A DNA stretch of 64,000 nucleotides from Flagellimonas amoyensis (GCF_003058265.1 NZ_QBUK01000001.1:248001-312000), one strand, 5' to 3'; positions 17,753 through 27,778 are shown, counted from the stretch's first letter. Notes: generated from the sequence alone by a model not told the origin. A program made the numbers and translations.

Positions 17753-18292
17753 ATGTACGCAATTGTAGAGATGGCAGGGCAGCAATTCAAAGTTGCAAAA
17801 GACCAGAAAGTGTACGTTCACCGTTTGCAGGAAGAAGAAGGCGAAAAAGTCACTTTTGACAAAGTCCTTCTTTTGGAAGACGGAGGTGACGTAACCATTG
17901 GCGCCCCAGTCATAGAAGGAGCGGCTGTAGAGGCCAAAATCGTTAAGCACCTAAAAGGTGACAAGGTGATCGTTTTCAAAAAGAAAAGACGTAAAGGTTA
18001 CCAAAAGAAAAACGGTCACAGACAATATTTGACCGAAATCGTGGTTGAAGGAATCGTGGCCAAAGGTGCCAAGAAAGCGGCTCCTGCCAAGGCCAAAGCT
18101 GATGAAAAACCAGCTGAAGCACCAAAAGCAGCTGAGAAAAAAGCTGAGGCTCCAAAAAAAGAAGCTCCAAAGGCAACTGAGGACCTAAACTCCAAAACTG
18201 TTGCCGAATTGAGAGATTTGGCCAAGGACAAGGACATTACTGGTTACTCTTCCATGAAGAAAGCCGAGTTGATCGAAGCATTAAGCAAATAA
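17753..18292 (+). CDS. rplU: Ribosomal protein bL21 with C-terminal SAP-like extension
   Basis: A large-subunit protein that binds 23S rRNA. Residues 1-103 are a normal bL21 (MYAIVEMAGQQFKVAKDQ, KRRKGYQKKNGHRQYLTEI). It continues with an Ala/Lys/Pro/Glu-rich linker (about 104-142) and then a helical DLNSKTVAELRDLAKDKDITGYSSMKKAELIEALSK module resembling Rho-N/SAP nucleic-acid-binding motifs. The protein is 179 residues against about 103 for standard bL21. Extensions at this place occur in several Bacteroidota. rpmA follows after 24 bases. Confidence 0.95.
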   Translation: MYAIVEMAGQQFKVAKDQKVYVHRLQEEEGEKVTFDKVLLLEDGGDVTIGAPVIEGAAVEAKIVKHLKGDKVIVFKKKRRKGYQKKNGHRQYLTEIVVEGIVAKGAKKAAPAKAKADEKPAEAPKAAEKKAEAPKKEAPKATEDLNSKTVAELRDLAKDKDITGYSSMKKAELIEALSK

Positions 18293-18316
18293 GAAAAGAA
18301 CTAAAATTTATATATC

Positions 18317-18577
18317 ATGGCTCACAAGAAAGGTGTAGGTAGTTCAAAAAACGGTAGGGAATCAGAATCGAAACGCTTGGGCGTTAAGATTTTTGGTGGC
18401 CAGGCAGCTGTTGCTGGTAACATCATTGTTAGACAACGTGGTACCAAGCACAATCCTGGAGACAACGTATACGCAGGTAAAGACCACACTTTGCACGCCA
18501 AGGTGGACGGTGTCGTTAAGTTTGAGAAAAAGGCAAGTGGAAAATCTTATGTTTCCATTGAGCCATTCCAAGCATAA
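18317..18577 (+). CDS. rpmA: Ribosomal protein bL27
   Basis: An 86-residue large-subunit protein located near the peptidyl-transferase centre. It begins [24 protein letters not shown], so the conserved N-terminal arm reaching the active site is present without the cleavable extension seen in Firmicutes. The [22 protein letters not shown] core is standard. It is cotranscribed with rplU and ends at a strong terminator. Confidence 0.97.
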   Translation: MAHKKGVGSSKNGRESESKRLGVKIFGGQAAVAGNIIVRQRGTKHNPGDNVYAGKDHTLHAKVDGVVKFEKKASGKSYVSIEPFQA

Positions 18578-18595
18578 GGAATAATCCTATAAATG

Positions 18596-18630
18596 AAAAG
18601 GCCCTTTGCATAAGCAGAGGGCCTTTTTTT
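18596..18630 (+). terminator. Intrinsic terminator after rpmA
   Basis: AAAAGGCCCT and AGGGCCTTTT form the stem, followed by further T residues. It closes the rplU-rpmA operon. Confidence 0.85.
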
Positions 18631-18718
18631 GTGGATTTTTTTAATGGTTTCATAACCTAAAGTTGATGTTTTGGTGAGAATCATTGGCGTTCTTGATAGC
18701 TTGTATCAAAACGCGTCA

Positions 18719-20317
18719 ATGAGAAAGGCACTTCGGATTGTTTATGTGGTGGTGCTCTGTTTTCTGGGCCATTCGTTAGGTCACGCCCAACATACCCCTC
18801 CATCGGTTGCCAATGAAGGAAGGCCGGACGTCACTTTTTTTGCCCTTCAAGAACAGCTCGAAGCATCCAGAAAACATCCAGATGTTCCCATAAAAATAGC
18901 AGAGGCCCATCTGCAGTTGGGAGAATACTATCATTCCTTCGGATTGTATACCGAGGCCATGGCAGAATATAACAAGGCCTTGGAAGAATTGGGAACTGGT
19001 TTCAACGATGAACTTTTCATCGTCCTGAACAACAATATCGGAAAGGTATACCTGTCACTCAATAATTTTGAACTGGCGGAGCAGCATTTTGAAGAAACCC
19101 GAAAATCATCGATACAATTAAATGATGCCAAGGGCCTTGCCATCTCATTGGGGCTGCTTGGGGCAAGCCATGAAAAACAGGGAGAGTATGAGGAGGCCTT
19201 GAAAGACCAAGAGGAAAGCCTTTCCTTGTTTGAAAAGTTGGGAGATCAACATGGTGTGGCCATGACCAATGAAAACATTGGTAGCATTTATGAAGATCTG
19301 GAGAAATTTGATCTGGCCCATAAATTCTTCGCTCGGGCCTACGAATACCTAAAAGGTTCGGGAAAAGCCGAGGAGGTCAATGTGCTCAATAACCTGGGGG
19401 ATGTTTTCAGAAAAACAGCCGATTACCCCTCTGCATTGGAGAAAACAGGGAGGGCCTTGGCGGCGGCCAAGGAGCTGAACGATCTCCATCAATTGGAAAG
19501 TGCCCACAAAGACCTGTCCAAAACCTATGCCCTGATGGGGGACTACGAAAAGGCGCATGCCCATCTCCTTCAGGCGGAGGAATTCAACAGTGCCATGCTG
19601 CGATCACAGAACACGGACCAGCTCAATGTGCTCCAGACCATATACGAGACCAATAAAAAAGAGGCAGAGATCCAACTGCTCAAGGAACAGAACAAGGTCA
19701 GCGTTGCCAACCAAAATCTCTTGTGGGTGGCCCTGTTCGCCATTGTTGCCATTCTGACGATTGGGTACAATTTTTTGGGAAGAAAAAGAAAAGCCAAGCT
19801 AAAGATCCAGGAATACAAGCAGCGAATGTTGAAGGCGGAATTGGAGAAAAAGGCGATCGAGGAGAAGAACCTGCAGGATGAAGTCCAGTTGAAAGCAGCC
19901 TCCCTGTCCCGATACAGCCTCCATTTGTCCCAGAAGAACAAGATCTTGCTGGATCTGGCTAATACGCTCAGGAACATTGCCGCCCGAAAAAACATGGATA
20001 CCTCGCGGAAGATCAAGGAACTGGTGAAAGAAATCGATTTTAACCTACAGCAAGAGCAGGAATGGGACGAGTTTATGGTCTTTTTCAAAGAGATCCACCC
20101 TGAGTTCATCAAAAAACTTTCGTCCTTATCCGAAAATAGCCTGTCGCCTGCAGAGCTTCGTTTGGGAATGTTGTTGCGGTTGAACCTTTCCTCCAAGGAA
20201 ATTGCCTCCATTTTGAGGGTCACCCCGGACAGTGTTCGTGTAGCGCGTCACAGGTTAAGAAAAAAGTTGCCCATCGACCAAAAAGAGGAGTTGGTAAATT
20301 TTATGATCGATCTCTGA
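18719..20317 (+). CDS. TPR sensor-regulator with one membrane segment and a LuxR-like HTH
   Basis: A 532-residue protein: signal peptide (MRKALRIVYVVVLCFLGHSLGHAQ), about six tetratricopeptide repeats (residues 40-310), one transmembrane segment (LLWVALFAIVAILTIGYNFLG), a coiled coil, and a C-terminal helix-turn-helix (LSPAELRLGMLLRLNLSSKEIASILRVTPDSVRVARHRLRKKL). It should sense through periplasmic TPRs and bind DNA from the cytoplasmic side, a layout common in Bacteroidota. The TonB receptor and phytase genes follow on the same strand, so it may control them; this is inferred from position. An upstream TTG would extend the N-terminus without benefit. Confidence 0.82.
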   Translation: MRKALRIVYVVVLCFLGHSLGHAQHTPPSVANEGRPDVTFFALQEQLEASRKHPDVPIKIAEAHLQLGEYYHSFGLYTEAMAEYNKALEELGTGFNDELFIVLNNNIGKVYLSLNNFELAEQHFEETRKSSIQLNDAKGLAISLGLLGASHEKQGEYEEALKDQEESLSLFEKLGDQHGVAMTNENIGSIYEDLEKFDLAHKFFARAYEYLKGSGKAEEVNVLNNLGDVFRKTADYPSALEKTGRALAAAKELNDLHQLESAHKDLSKTYALMGDYEKAHAHLLQAEEFNSAMLRSQNTDQLNVLQTIYETNKKEAEIQLLKEQNKVSVANQNLLWVALFAIVAILTIGYNFLGRKRKAKLKIQEYKQRMLKAELEKKAIEEKNLQDEVQLKAASLSRYSLHLSQKNKILLDLANTLRNIAARKNMDTSRKIKELVKEIDFNLQQEQEWDEFMVFFKEIHPEFIKKLSSLSENSLSPAELRLGMLLRLNLSSKEIASILRVTPDSVRVARHRLRKKLPIDQKEELVNFMIDL

Positions 20318-20488
20318 CCCCATTTTTCAACGCTTCTTTGGAAAACGTTAGCCCAATGTAAAATAACTGTAATTGTTGCCTTGTTGTTTCTGCCCTTTTT
20401 CACTTTTGTTTCCTTTTTGTTTCCCTTTAATTTAAATCATAATCATCTGATATACATAGTTTTGGAGTGCATTATAATTCAAACCAAA

Positions 20489-23389
20489 ATGAAACTGATG
20501 AACCTTAAAAAACTAATTTTTGTAACGCTCTTTTCACTGTTTGGCCTCGCTTATGCACAGGCCCAAACAGGAAATATACAAGGCACCATTACCGATGAAA
20601 ATGGTATATATGTGCCAGGGGCAAACGTGTATATCAAGTCCATTTCCAAAGGAGGGATAACGGATTTTGATGGAAGGTTTACCTTGGTGGGTATTCCTGC
20701 TGGCGACCATACCCTGACCATTACCTATATGGGTTATGCAGATGTGGAGCAGCAAGTTTCTGTCACGGCCGGACAGACCGCTTCTGTGGGCATAGTCCTG
20801 AACCCGACCAATGTGGAACTTGATGAAGTACAAGTAAGTGCCTACGGGCTCAGCGGCCAGGCAAAGGCACTGAACACACAAAGAACAAACCTGAACATTA
20901 CCAATGTGGTGTCCACTGACCAAATTGGGAAATTTCCCGATGCGAACATTGGAGATGCCGTCAAGCGAATTCCCGGAATCACCATGCAGGTGGACCAAGG
21001 GGAAGCCAGGAACATTATCGTACGGGGTCTATCCCCACAATTGAACTCCGTGACCCTGAATGGGAGCAGGATCCCATCTGCGGAAGCGGACAACAGGAAC
21101 ATCCAAATGGATTTGATCCCTTCTGACATGATCCAGACCATTGAAGTGAACAAGGCCGTTACCCCCGATATGGATGCAGATGCCTTGGGTGGATCTGTGA
21201 ACTTGGTCACCAGAACTGCACCACAAGGATTCAGGCTTTCGGCGACCGCTGGTTCTGGGGTCAATTTTATTACCGATAAAGGTATTTGGAACGGATCATT
21301 GTTGGTAGGAGACCGTACCAAAGATGGAAAATTTGGATGGATGGTCTCGGCCACCATCAACGATAATGATTTCGGATCACACAACATCGAGGCCGAATGG
21401 ACCGATGAATTTGAATACAACACAGGCGTAGAGGACGAAGAGGGCGAGCCCATTTTGGAAGAAGTGGCCGTGGACCCCTATACCAATGTTACCGAGCAAC
21501 GCACCTATTTGGTGCAACGGGTAAGGCGCAGTTTTGCCGCCAATTTTGATTACCAGATCAATGCGGACAACAATATTTTCCTGAAGACCATGTACAACTG
21601 GAGGGACGACCGCGAAAACCGGTTTGCCTTGACCCAGGAGATGTTGGACGGAGAGGATATTGAAGCGGGAGATTTTACCATTGCCAATGGGGTGCCCACG
21701 AGATTTCCGGCCGAGGTGGTCCGGGAGACCAAGGGAGGTATCGCCGGAGGGCGCAACCAAAACCGTAGGTTGGAAGACCAGCGCATGCAGAACTATACTT
21801 TGGGTGGGAACCACTTGTTCGGCAGCCTAAAATTTGACTGGATGGGATCCTATGCCAAGGCATCCGAGGAGCGTTTGAACGAAAGATATGCGGTCTATGC
21901 CACTGAATACATCGTCAACAATGACAACAGCTATCCAAGATATCCGATCATGACGGCTGCCAATGCCAGTGATTTCAACGATTTGGGAGCATTTGAATTT
22001 GACGAACTGACCAACGAGAACCAGTACACAGAGGAAGAGGATATGAACTTCTTTGCCAATTTTGAATTGCCTGCAGATCTTTTAGGCAATGGAGGTACAA
22101 TAAAGTTTGGGGCAAGGGGACGCTTTAAGAGCAAGGAAAGAAACAACGATTTCTTCGAATACGATTTTGAGGACCTGTACCCAACTTTGGCCGACATGCC
22201 GGTCAAGGACTATACCAATCCAGATTTCTTGGCAGGGGAAAAGTACCGCGCTGGGACCTTCGCCAGTGAAGAGTGGTTGGGTTCCTTGGACCTGAACAGT
22301 GCCAACGGGGAGGCCGTTCCGGACGAATACCTTCCAGGCAATTTTGAGGTAAAGGAAAACGTTTGGGCCGCTTATGCCATGATCAACCAAAAAGTGTCCG
22401 ATAAATTGAGCATATTGGCAGGTCTTCGAATGGAGAACACCAAATTGGAGACCGAAGGCAATAGGGTGACCTACATTGAAGAGGACGAAGATGCCGGAAT
22501 AGAGGAAGGAATTGAAGTGGAACAGGTATCGGACGAAAACTCCTATACCAACCTTTTGCCAGGTATCCATTTTAAATATGACTTGGACAACAATACTGTT
22601 TTGAGGTTGGCTTGGACCAATACCTTGGCCCGTCCAAACTATGTAGATCTGATCCCAAGGGCGGAGATAATCAATGAGGACAGGGAAGTCGTTGTGGGCA
22701 ACCCAGAGCTTGATCCTACTACTTCCATGAACTTTGACTTCAATGCCGAGCACTATTTTGAAAGCGTGGGGATCATCTCCGGAGGCGTTTTTTATAAAAG
22801 GATCAACGATTTCATCTATACCTACATCACACAGACAGACGACGACACCTTTGGTGCCGGCACTACGGGATATGATGTGTACCAACCTTTGAATGGTGAT
22901 GCGGCCTCTATTTTTGGTGCGGAGGTCTCATTCCAGCGACAGTTGGATTTCTTGCCCGGTTTTGCCCGAAATTTTAGCATTTACTTGAACTATACCTATT
23001 TGAGCTCAAGTGCAGATGGTATCCGCAACGAGGATGGTGACGAGCGAACCGATCTGGACCTGCCCAACACTGCACCCAATATGTTCAATGGGTCTTTGGG
23101 TTATGCCGATAAAAGGTTCAGTGCAAGGTTGTCCGCCAACTTCTCCGATTCCTATATTGATGAGATCGGGGGCAACGCCTTTGAAGATAGGTATTATGAT
23201 ACCCAGTTCTTTCTGGATTTCAATGCTAGTTATGCCATCAACAAGAACCTAAGGCTTTATGCCGATGTCAACAACATCACCAACCAGCCATTACGTTATT
23301 TCCAAGGCGTAAAGGAAAGGACCCAGCAAGCCGAGTTCTATGATATCCGCTTTACTTTTGGATTGAAGTACGACCTTTTCAAAAAATAG
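20489..23389 (+). CDS. TonB-dependent outer membrane receptor linked to phytase
   Basis: A 966-residue outer-membrane receptor. After the signal peptide (ending AYAQAQ) comes a carboxypeptidase-regulatory-like domain (GNIQGTITDENGIYVPGANVYI), a plug domain (about residues 125-250, with NIGDAVKRIPGITMQ and GLSPQLNSVTLNGSRIPS) and a large beta-barrel ending in an aromatic-rich strand (RFTFGLKYDLFKK). It belongs to the CirA-like TIGR01782 group. Placed before a beta-propeller phytase, it may import inositol phosphates or their products; such receptor/phytase pairs are known in aquatic bacteria. An alternative upstream TTG adds 36 hydrophobic residues and is rejected. Confidence 0.85.
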   Translation: MKLMNLKKLIFVTLFSLFGLAYAQAQTGNIQGTITDENGIYVPGANVYIKSISKGGITDFDGRFTLVGIPAGDHTLTITYMGYADVEQQVSVTAGQTASVGIVLNPTNVELDEVQVSAYGLSGQAKALNTQRTNLNITNVVSTDQIGKFPDANIGDAVKRIPGITMQVDQGEARNIIVRGLSPQLNSVTLNGSRIPSAEADNRNIQMDLIPSDMIQTIEVNKAVTPDMDADALGGSVNLVTRTAPQGFRLSATAGSGVNFITDKGIWNGSLLVGDRTKDGKFGWMVSATINDNDFGSHNIEAEWTDEFEYNTGVEDEEGEPILEEVAVDPYTNVTEQRTYLVQRVRRSFAANFDYQINADNNIFLKTMYNWRDDRENRFALTQEMLDGEDIEAGDFTIANGVPTRFPAEVVRETKGGIAGGRNQNRRLEDQRMQNYTLGGNHLFGSLKFDWMGSYAKASEERLNERYAVYATEYIVNNDNSYPRYPIMTAANASDFNDLGAFEFDELTNENQYTEEEDMNFFANFELPADLLGNGGTIKFGARGRFKSKERNNDFFEYDFEDLYPTLADMPVKDYTNPDFLAGEKYRAGTFASEEWLGSLDLNSANGEAVPDEYLPGNFEVKENVWAAYAMINQKVSDKLSILAGLRMENTKLETEGNRVTYIEEDEDAGIEEGIEVEQVSDENSYTNLLPGIHFKYDLDNNTVLRLAWTNTLARPNYVDLIPRAEIINEDREVVVGNPELDPTTSMNFDFNAEHYFESVGIISGGVFYKRINDFIYTYITQTDDDTFGAGTTGYDVYQPLNGDAASIFGAEVSFQRQLDFLPGFARNFSIYLNYTYLSSSADGIRNEDGDERTDLDLPNTAPNMFNGSLGYADKRFSARLSANFSDSYIDEIGGNAFEDRYYDTQFFLDFNASYAINKNLRLYADVNNITNQPLRYFQGVKERTQQAEFYDIRFTFGLKYDLFKK

Positions 23390-23512
23390 GAAGGCACATA
23401 CCTAAATTTAGAAAACAAACTAAGTCAGATTGATCAGCGTCAGGAATTCTCAAGGGTAAAACCAAATAATTCCTGATGCTCATCGACCTGAAAAAATGCA
23501 AAAGAATTCATT

Positions 23513-24535
23513 ATGATCAAAAGATATATCTCATTTTGTGTGCTATTAGCCGTGCTTTCCTGCAAGCAGCAGGGAAGTAAGTTGCCGGCCATCGCCCCGG
23601 ACATCATCACCGAAAAAACGCCCAACGATACCGATGATCCAGCCATTTGGATCCATCCAGAAGATGCCACAAAGAGCATCGTTTTTGGAACCGACAAGGA
23701 AACCAACGGGGGAGTCTATGCCTTTGACCTGAGTGGAAAGATCATCAGGGAGAAATCAATAACGGATATCCAACGGCCCAATAATGCGGATGTGGAATAC
23801 GGTTTTCAGTTGAACGATTCCGTTGCCGTGGACATCATTGCTTTTACCGAAAGGGAAAAGCAGCAGATCCGATTGTTTTCCGTGCCGGATATGAAACCAT
23901 TGGATGGTGGCGGTTTCCCTGTTTTTGAAGATGAAACGGATAGGGAACAGCGTTTGGCCATGGGGATCAGTCTGTACAAATCACCAAAGGATTCGGCCAT
24001 GTACGCCATTGTAGGGCGAAAAATTGGCCCCAGCGGTTCTTACCTCTATCAATATAAATTGGAATCCGACAGCACAGGAGTTTCTGCCCGTTTGGTAAGG
24101 AAGTTCGGGAGCTTTACCGGAGGAAAGGAAATCGAGGCCATTGCCGTGGACAACGAGCTTGGCTTTGTGTATTATTCCGACGAAGGTGAATGTGTGAAAA
24201 AGTATCATGCCGAACCCAACATGGGCAACGAAGAACTGGCCTGCTTTGGCGGCGAGCTGTTTTTGGAGGACATTGAAGGAATCGCCATCGCCAAATATCC
24301 GAACGGTGAGGGCTATATCATTGTTTCCGATCAGCAAAGGGGGCAATTCAACATTTTCTCCCGAAAGGACAACAGCTTTATCAAGGCGGTGAACCTATCC
24401 ACGACCGAGACCGATGGTTGCGATGTGGTCACGGTGCCCTTGAACGATACCTTTCCAAATGGACTCTTTGCTGCTATGAACGATGCGAAGGACTTCTATT
24501 TTTACGATTTGGGAAAGGTACTGGATTTGGATTGA
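23513..24535 (+). CDS. Beta-propeller phytase (3-phytase), lipoprotein
   Basis: A 340-residue enzyme predicted to release phosphate from phytate (inositol hexakisphosphate) in a Ca2+-dependent manner. The signal peptide ends in the lipobox LAVLSC, so it is likely anchored in the outer membrane. The family signature TPNDTDDPAIWIHPE follows, and further blade motifs include GTDKETNGGVYAFDLSGK and GGKEIEAIAVDNELGFVYYSDE. Length fits single-domain beta-propeller phytases. It lies 123 bases downstream of the TonB receptor and converges on the D-threonine-aldolase-like gene. Confidence 0.88.
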   Translation: MIKRYISFCVLLAVLSCKQQGSKLPAIAPDIITEKTPNDTDDPAIWIHPEDATKSIVFGTDKETNGGVYAFDLSGKIIREKSITDIQRPNNADVEYGFQLNDSVAVDIIAFTEREKQQIRLFSVPDMKPLDGGGFPVFEDETDREQRLAMGISLYKSPKDSAMYAIVGRKIGPSGSYLYQYKLESDSTGVSARLVRKFGSFTGGKEIEAIAVDNELGFVYYSDEGECVKKYHAEPNMGNEELACFGGELFLEDIEGIAIAKYPNGEGYIIVSDQQRGQFNIFSRKDNSFIKAVNLSTTETDGCDVVTVPLNDTFPNGLFAAMNDAKDFYFYDLGKVLDLD

Positions 24536-24538
24536 TGC

Positions 24539-25651
24539 CTAAAAACGAAGCTTTCGTTTTCGTGCAGTGATTTCCCAAGTATCCATTTTTCTACCGTTTT
24601 GGATCACCGATACTTCATCATGGAGATTGATGGTGGGGCAAATGTGGTAGGGAACTCCGTAGAGAACGTCCCCAACTTTCCAGTTGTCCCAGTCCTGAAC
24701 CTTGATTACCCCATGTTCTTCACTTTGTGAAACCAGTTCATAGGAATCAAGGTTCAGGAATTTTATGCGTTTGTCGATCGGGTTTTCTGAAGCCACGGAT
24801 TTGTGGCCCATATCCACGGTGATAATTCCCTCGGCGGGTTTGGAAATGATACGGGTGACCAGAAGTGCGGCATATTTAAACTCCTGTTCCGTCAATTTTT
24901 CGCCATACCCCCAATCCCAGAGCACGCAGGTACCCGGGCTGGTGATCCTTTTTTCCTGCAGGACGTGTGAAGTGAACGAAGGCGTACCACCACAGATCAA
25001 ATGGGCCTGGGGATAACTTTCCTTTAGAGCTTCAAAATAGGTTTCCACATCTTTTATGTCCGCCTCTATCTTTTCGTTCCGGACAGAAAAGTCAGTATCC
25101 CTGAGGTGCCCATCGTATGCATGCAGCCCTTTGAAAGATAGGTTTTTGCAGATTTTCAAATAATCCAACAGCACATCCAGCTCCGTCCCGATCTTGATTC
25201 CCGAACGGTCCATGCCATTGTTGATATCGATATGGATATTGACGATAAGCTCCTGTTCCAAGGCTTTTTGGTTCAACAGTTCCGCACTGTCGATATTGTC
25301 GATCAAGCTTGAAAATTCCGTATCGGGAAAATGCTTGGCCAAATGGATGAAACGATCCACTTTGGGTCCTACCAATTGATGGGCGATCAGTATGGAGGAT
25401 GCACCGGCCTCGGCGGCCATTTCCGCTTCGGCAATGGTGGAGGCCTTGAACTTGGAAATGCCTGACTCCACTAAAAATTGCATCACCTTGGGCATCTTGT
25501 TGGTCTTGATGTGGGGCATCAATCGCTCAAGGTGGCCATTGGTAAGGGAAACCATTCGGTCCACATTGTACTTTAGATGTTCCAAGTACAGAACAATTGA
25601 GGGGGAATCCACTGTTTCCACATTTTCTATTTGGTACCAATGCGTATCCAT
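24539..25651 (-). CDS. D-threonine aldolase-like PLP enzyme (alanine racemase fold)
   Basis: A 370-residue fold-type III PLP enzyme. The N-terminal TIM barrel has the cofactor lysine in PHIKTNKMPKV, and the C-terminal domain has the metal-binding His-x-Cys motif in PYHICPTINLHDEV, which distinguishes D-threonine aldolase and D-serine dehydratase relatives from alanine racemase. Expected chemistry is retro-aldol cleavage of D-threonine to glycine and acetaldehyde, or a related beta-hydroxy-D-amino acid. Which substrate is used cannot be decided here. It is a single gene, convergent with phytase and separated by only 3 bases. Confidence 0.82.
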   Translation of the reverse strand: MDTHWYQIENVETVDSPSIVLYLEHLKYNVDRMVSLTNGHLERLMPHIKTNKMPKVMQFLVESGISKFKASTIAEAEMAAEAGASSILIAHQLVGPKVDRFIHLAKHFPDTEFSSLIDNIDSAELLNQKALEQELIVNIHIDINNGMDRSGIKIGTELDVLLDYLKICKNLSFKGLHAYDGHLRDTDFSVRNEKIEADIKDVETYFEALKESYPQAHLICGGTPSFTSHVLQEKRITSPGTCVLWDWGYGEKLTEQEFKYAALLVTRIISKPAEGIITVDMGHKSVASENPIDKRIKFLNLDSYELVSQSEEHGVIKVQDWDNWKVGDVLYGVPYHICPTINLHDEVSVIQNGRKMDTWEITARKRKLRF

Positions 25652-25811
25652 ACCTACCTGTTTTATAGGTAAAGGTAATCATCACTATAGAATTGAAAGA
25701 GGCTTTTCCAATACTTAAATTGGAAAAAATGTTGATGAGGGCATTGAATCTGGAATGGTTCCAAGTAGATCTTTTCGTAGCTTTAAGACCATTAACCATA
25801 ATTCTTATATC

Positions 25812-26390
25812 ATGAAAAAAGCCGTTATTTCTTCATTGTTGGCCTGCTCTATTCTGTTTACCAGTTGTTTGGGCTCGTTTAAAGCGTTCAATAACCTAAA
25901 GGATTGGAACCAGGGATTGACCGACAGTAAATTTTTGGACAACCTGATTTTTTGGGGACTGAACATTGTCCCTGTCTATGGACTGTTCTTTTTGGGCGAT
26001 GCTTTGATTTTCAACGTGATCGAGTTCTGGTCGGGATCCAATCCCATCGCCATGAAGCCAGGGGAATCCGAAACCCAAATGGTGGAACGTGATGGTAACA
26101 CCTACAAAATGGTGGCCACCCAGAACCGAATCCAAGTGACCGTGGTGGAGGGCCCCAAGAAAGGAAAGAAAATAGATTTGGTGTACAAGCCGGACGAAAA
26201 ATCATGGAACGCCGTTCGTCCAAATGGGGAGATCATCAAACTTTCCTCTTTTGAAGAAGGATTTTACATTGTTTATATGCCCAATGGAGAGCAGATCAAA
26301 ATCGACCCAATGGATACAAGGGAAGAAGGTTTGGCTTTGTTGAAAGAAAACAAGACCTGCTACTACGAGCAAGGTCTTTTGGCAGACTGA
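25812..26390 (+). CDS. DUF3332 family lipoprotein
   Basis: A 192-residue protein matching DUF3332, function unknown. The signal peptide contains LLACSILFTSCLGSF, with a lipobox-like LFTSC, and there is a second hydrophobic segment (IVPVYGLFFLGDALIFNVI). The C-terminal half is beta-rich (MVERDGNTYKMVATQNRIQVTVVEG). An upstream TTG start would add 19 residues outside the signal peptide and is rejected. A near-consensus -7 box (TAGCTTTA) lies about 30 bases upstream. The gene ends at a bidirectional terminator shared with ahcY. Confidence 0.75.
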   Translation: MKKAVISSLLACSILFTSCLGSFKAFNNLKDWNQGLTDSKFLDNLIFWGLNIVPVYGLFFLGDALIFNVIEFWSGSNPIAMKPGESETQMVERDGNTYKMVATQNRIQVTVVEGPKKGKKIDLVYKPDEKSWNAVRPNGEIIKLSSFEEGFYIVYMPNGEQIKIDPMDTREEGLALLKENKTCYYEQGLLAD

Positions 26391-26407
26391 CCCAAAAATA
26401 ATTGCAA

Positions 26408-26443
26408 ATAAAAAACCCCAAGGCTTGCCTTGGGGTTTTTTTG
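26408..26443. terminator. Bidirectional terminator between the DUF3332 gene and ahcY
   Basis: ACCCCAAGGC and GCCTTGGGGT form a perfect stem with a two-base loop, flanked by A and T runs. It can end both convergent transcripts. Confidence 0.88.
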
Positions 26444-26461
26444 TTTATGCTTGTAGTGTTT

Positions 26462-27778
26462 TTAATACCTGTAATAATCCGGTTTGAAAGGACCGTCAAC
26501 AGTCACGCCGATATATTCGGCCTGATCTTCCTTGAGTTCGGTGAGCTCGGCACCCAAACGCGCCAAATGCAGTTTGGCCACTTTTTCGTCCAAGTGCTTT
26601 GGAAGCATGTACACGTCGTTCTCATACTTGTCACTGTGGTTCCAAAGCTCTATCTGTGCTAAGGTCTGGTTGGTGAACGAGTTGCTCATCACAAAACTGG
26701 GGTGTCCCGTGGCACAACCCAAGTTGACCAATCGGCCCTCGGCCAAAATGATGATGTCCTTGCCATTGATGGTGTATTTGTCCACCTGTGGTTTTATCTC
26801 ATCCTTGGTATCGCCATAGGCGCCGTTCAACCAAGCCATGTCGATCTCATTGTCAAAATGTCCAATGTTGCAGACAATGGCCTTGTCCTTCATGGACCTA
26901 AAGTGCTCTTCGCGGATAATGTCCTTGTTTCCGGTCGTGGTGATCACAATATCGGCATTGGAGACAACGGTCTCCAATTTTTTCACCTCATAGCCGTCCA
27001 TACAGGCCTGTAGGGCACAGATGGGGTCTATTTCGGTAACGGTTACAATAGATCCCGCTCCTCGGAAAGAGGCTGCGGTACCTTTGCCAACATCGCCATA
27101 ACCGGCAACCACTACGCGTTTTCCGGCCAACATGGTGTCCGTGGCCCTGCGGATGGCATCCACAGCACTTTCACGGCAGCCATATTTGTTGTCGAACTTG
27201 GATTTGGTCACGGAATCGTTCACGTTGATGGCGGGCATGGGCAAAGTTCCCTTCTTCACTCGTTCGTACAAACGGTGCACCCCTGTGGTGGTCTCTTCGG
27301 AAAGTCCCTTGACACCTGGGGCCAATTCTGGATATTTGTCCAAGACCATATTGGTAAGGTCGCCCCCATCGTCCAAGATCATGTTCAGGGGTTTTCTGTC
27401 CTCTCCAAAGAAAAGGGTCTGCTCAATGCACCAATCAAATTCCTCGGCGTTCATTCCTTTCCAGGCATACACGGGAACACCTGCTGCGGCAATGGCGGCA
27501 GCGGCATGGTCCTGAGTGGAAAATATGTTACAGGAGCTCCAGGTTACTTCGGCACCAAGGGCCACCAAGGTCTCAATAAGGACCGCTGTTTGGATGGTCA
27601 TGTGCAGGCAACCGGCAATTCGGGCGCCTTTCAAGGGTTGCTGGTTCCCGTATTCCTCCCGTAAGGCCATAAGTCCTGGCATTTCCGCTTCGGCAAGCTC
27701 AATCTCTTTTCTTCCCCAACTTGCAAGGGAGATATCCTTTACCTTATAGGGTATGTATGGAATTGTCTTTGTGCTCAT
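26462..27778 (-). CDS. ahcY: Adenosylhomocysteinase
   Basis: A 438-residue NAD-dependent enzyme that hydrolyses S-adenosylhomocysteine to adenosine and homocysteine, clearing the product of SAM-dependent methylation. The catalytic Lys/Asp segment is in [11 protein letters not shown], the NAD-binding loop in [12 protein letters not shown], and the C-terminal KPDYYRY supplies residues to the neighbouring subunit. Length and motif order are those of bacterial SAHases. It is a single gene with its own promoter, divergent from the phosphopantetheinyl transferase gene. Confidence 0.97.
   Translation of the reverse strand: MSTKTIPYIPYKVKDISLASWGRKEIELAEAEMPGLMALREEYGNQQPLKGARIAGCLHMTIQTAVLIETLVALGAEVTWSSCNIFSTQDHAAAAIAAAGVPVYAWKGMNAEEFDWCIEQTLFFGEDRKPLNMILDDGGDLTNMVLDKYPELAPGVKGLSEETTTGVHRLYERVKKGTLPMPAINVNDSVTKSKFDNKYGCRESAVDAIRRATDTMLAGKRVVVAGYGDVGKGTAASFRGAGSIVTVTEIDPICALQACMDGYEVKKLETVVSNADIVITTTGNKDIIREEHFRSMKDKAIVCNIGHFDNEIDMAWLNGAYGDTKDEIKPQVDKYTINGKDIIILAEGRLVNLGCATGHPSFVMSNSFTNQTLAQIELWNHSDKYENDVYMLPKHLDEKVAKLHLARLGAELTELKEDQAEYIGVTVDGPFKPDYYRY

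Noticed and set aside
18050-18070. Minus-strand TTGGCACC as another sigma-54 promoter
   Set aside because: There is no GC 10 bases after GG and it lies inside rplU in the wrong direction.
24539-25651. Alanine racemase as the name of the fold-III PLP enzyme
   Set aside because: The C-terminal His-x-Cys metal motif and overall layout fit D-threonine aldolase/D-serine dehydratase relatives instead.
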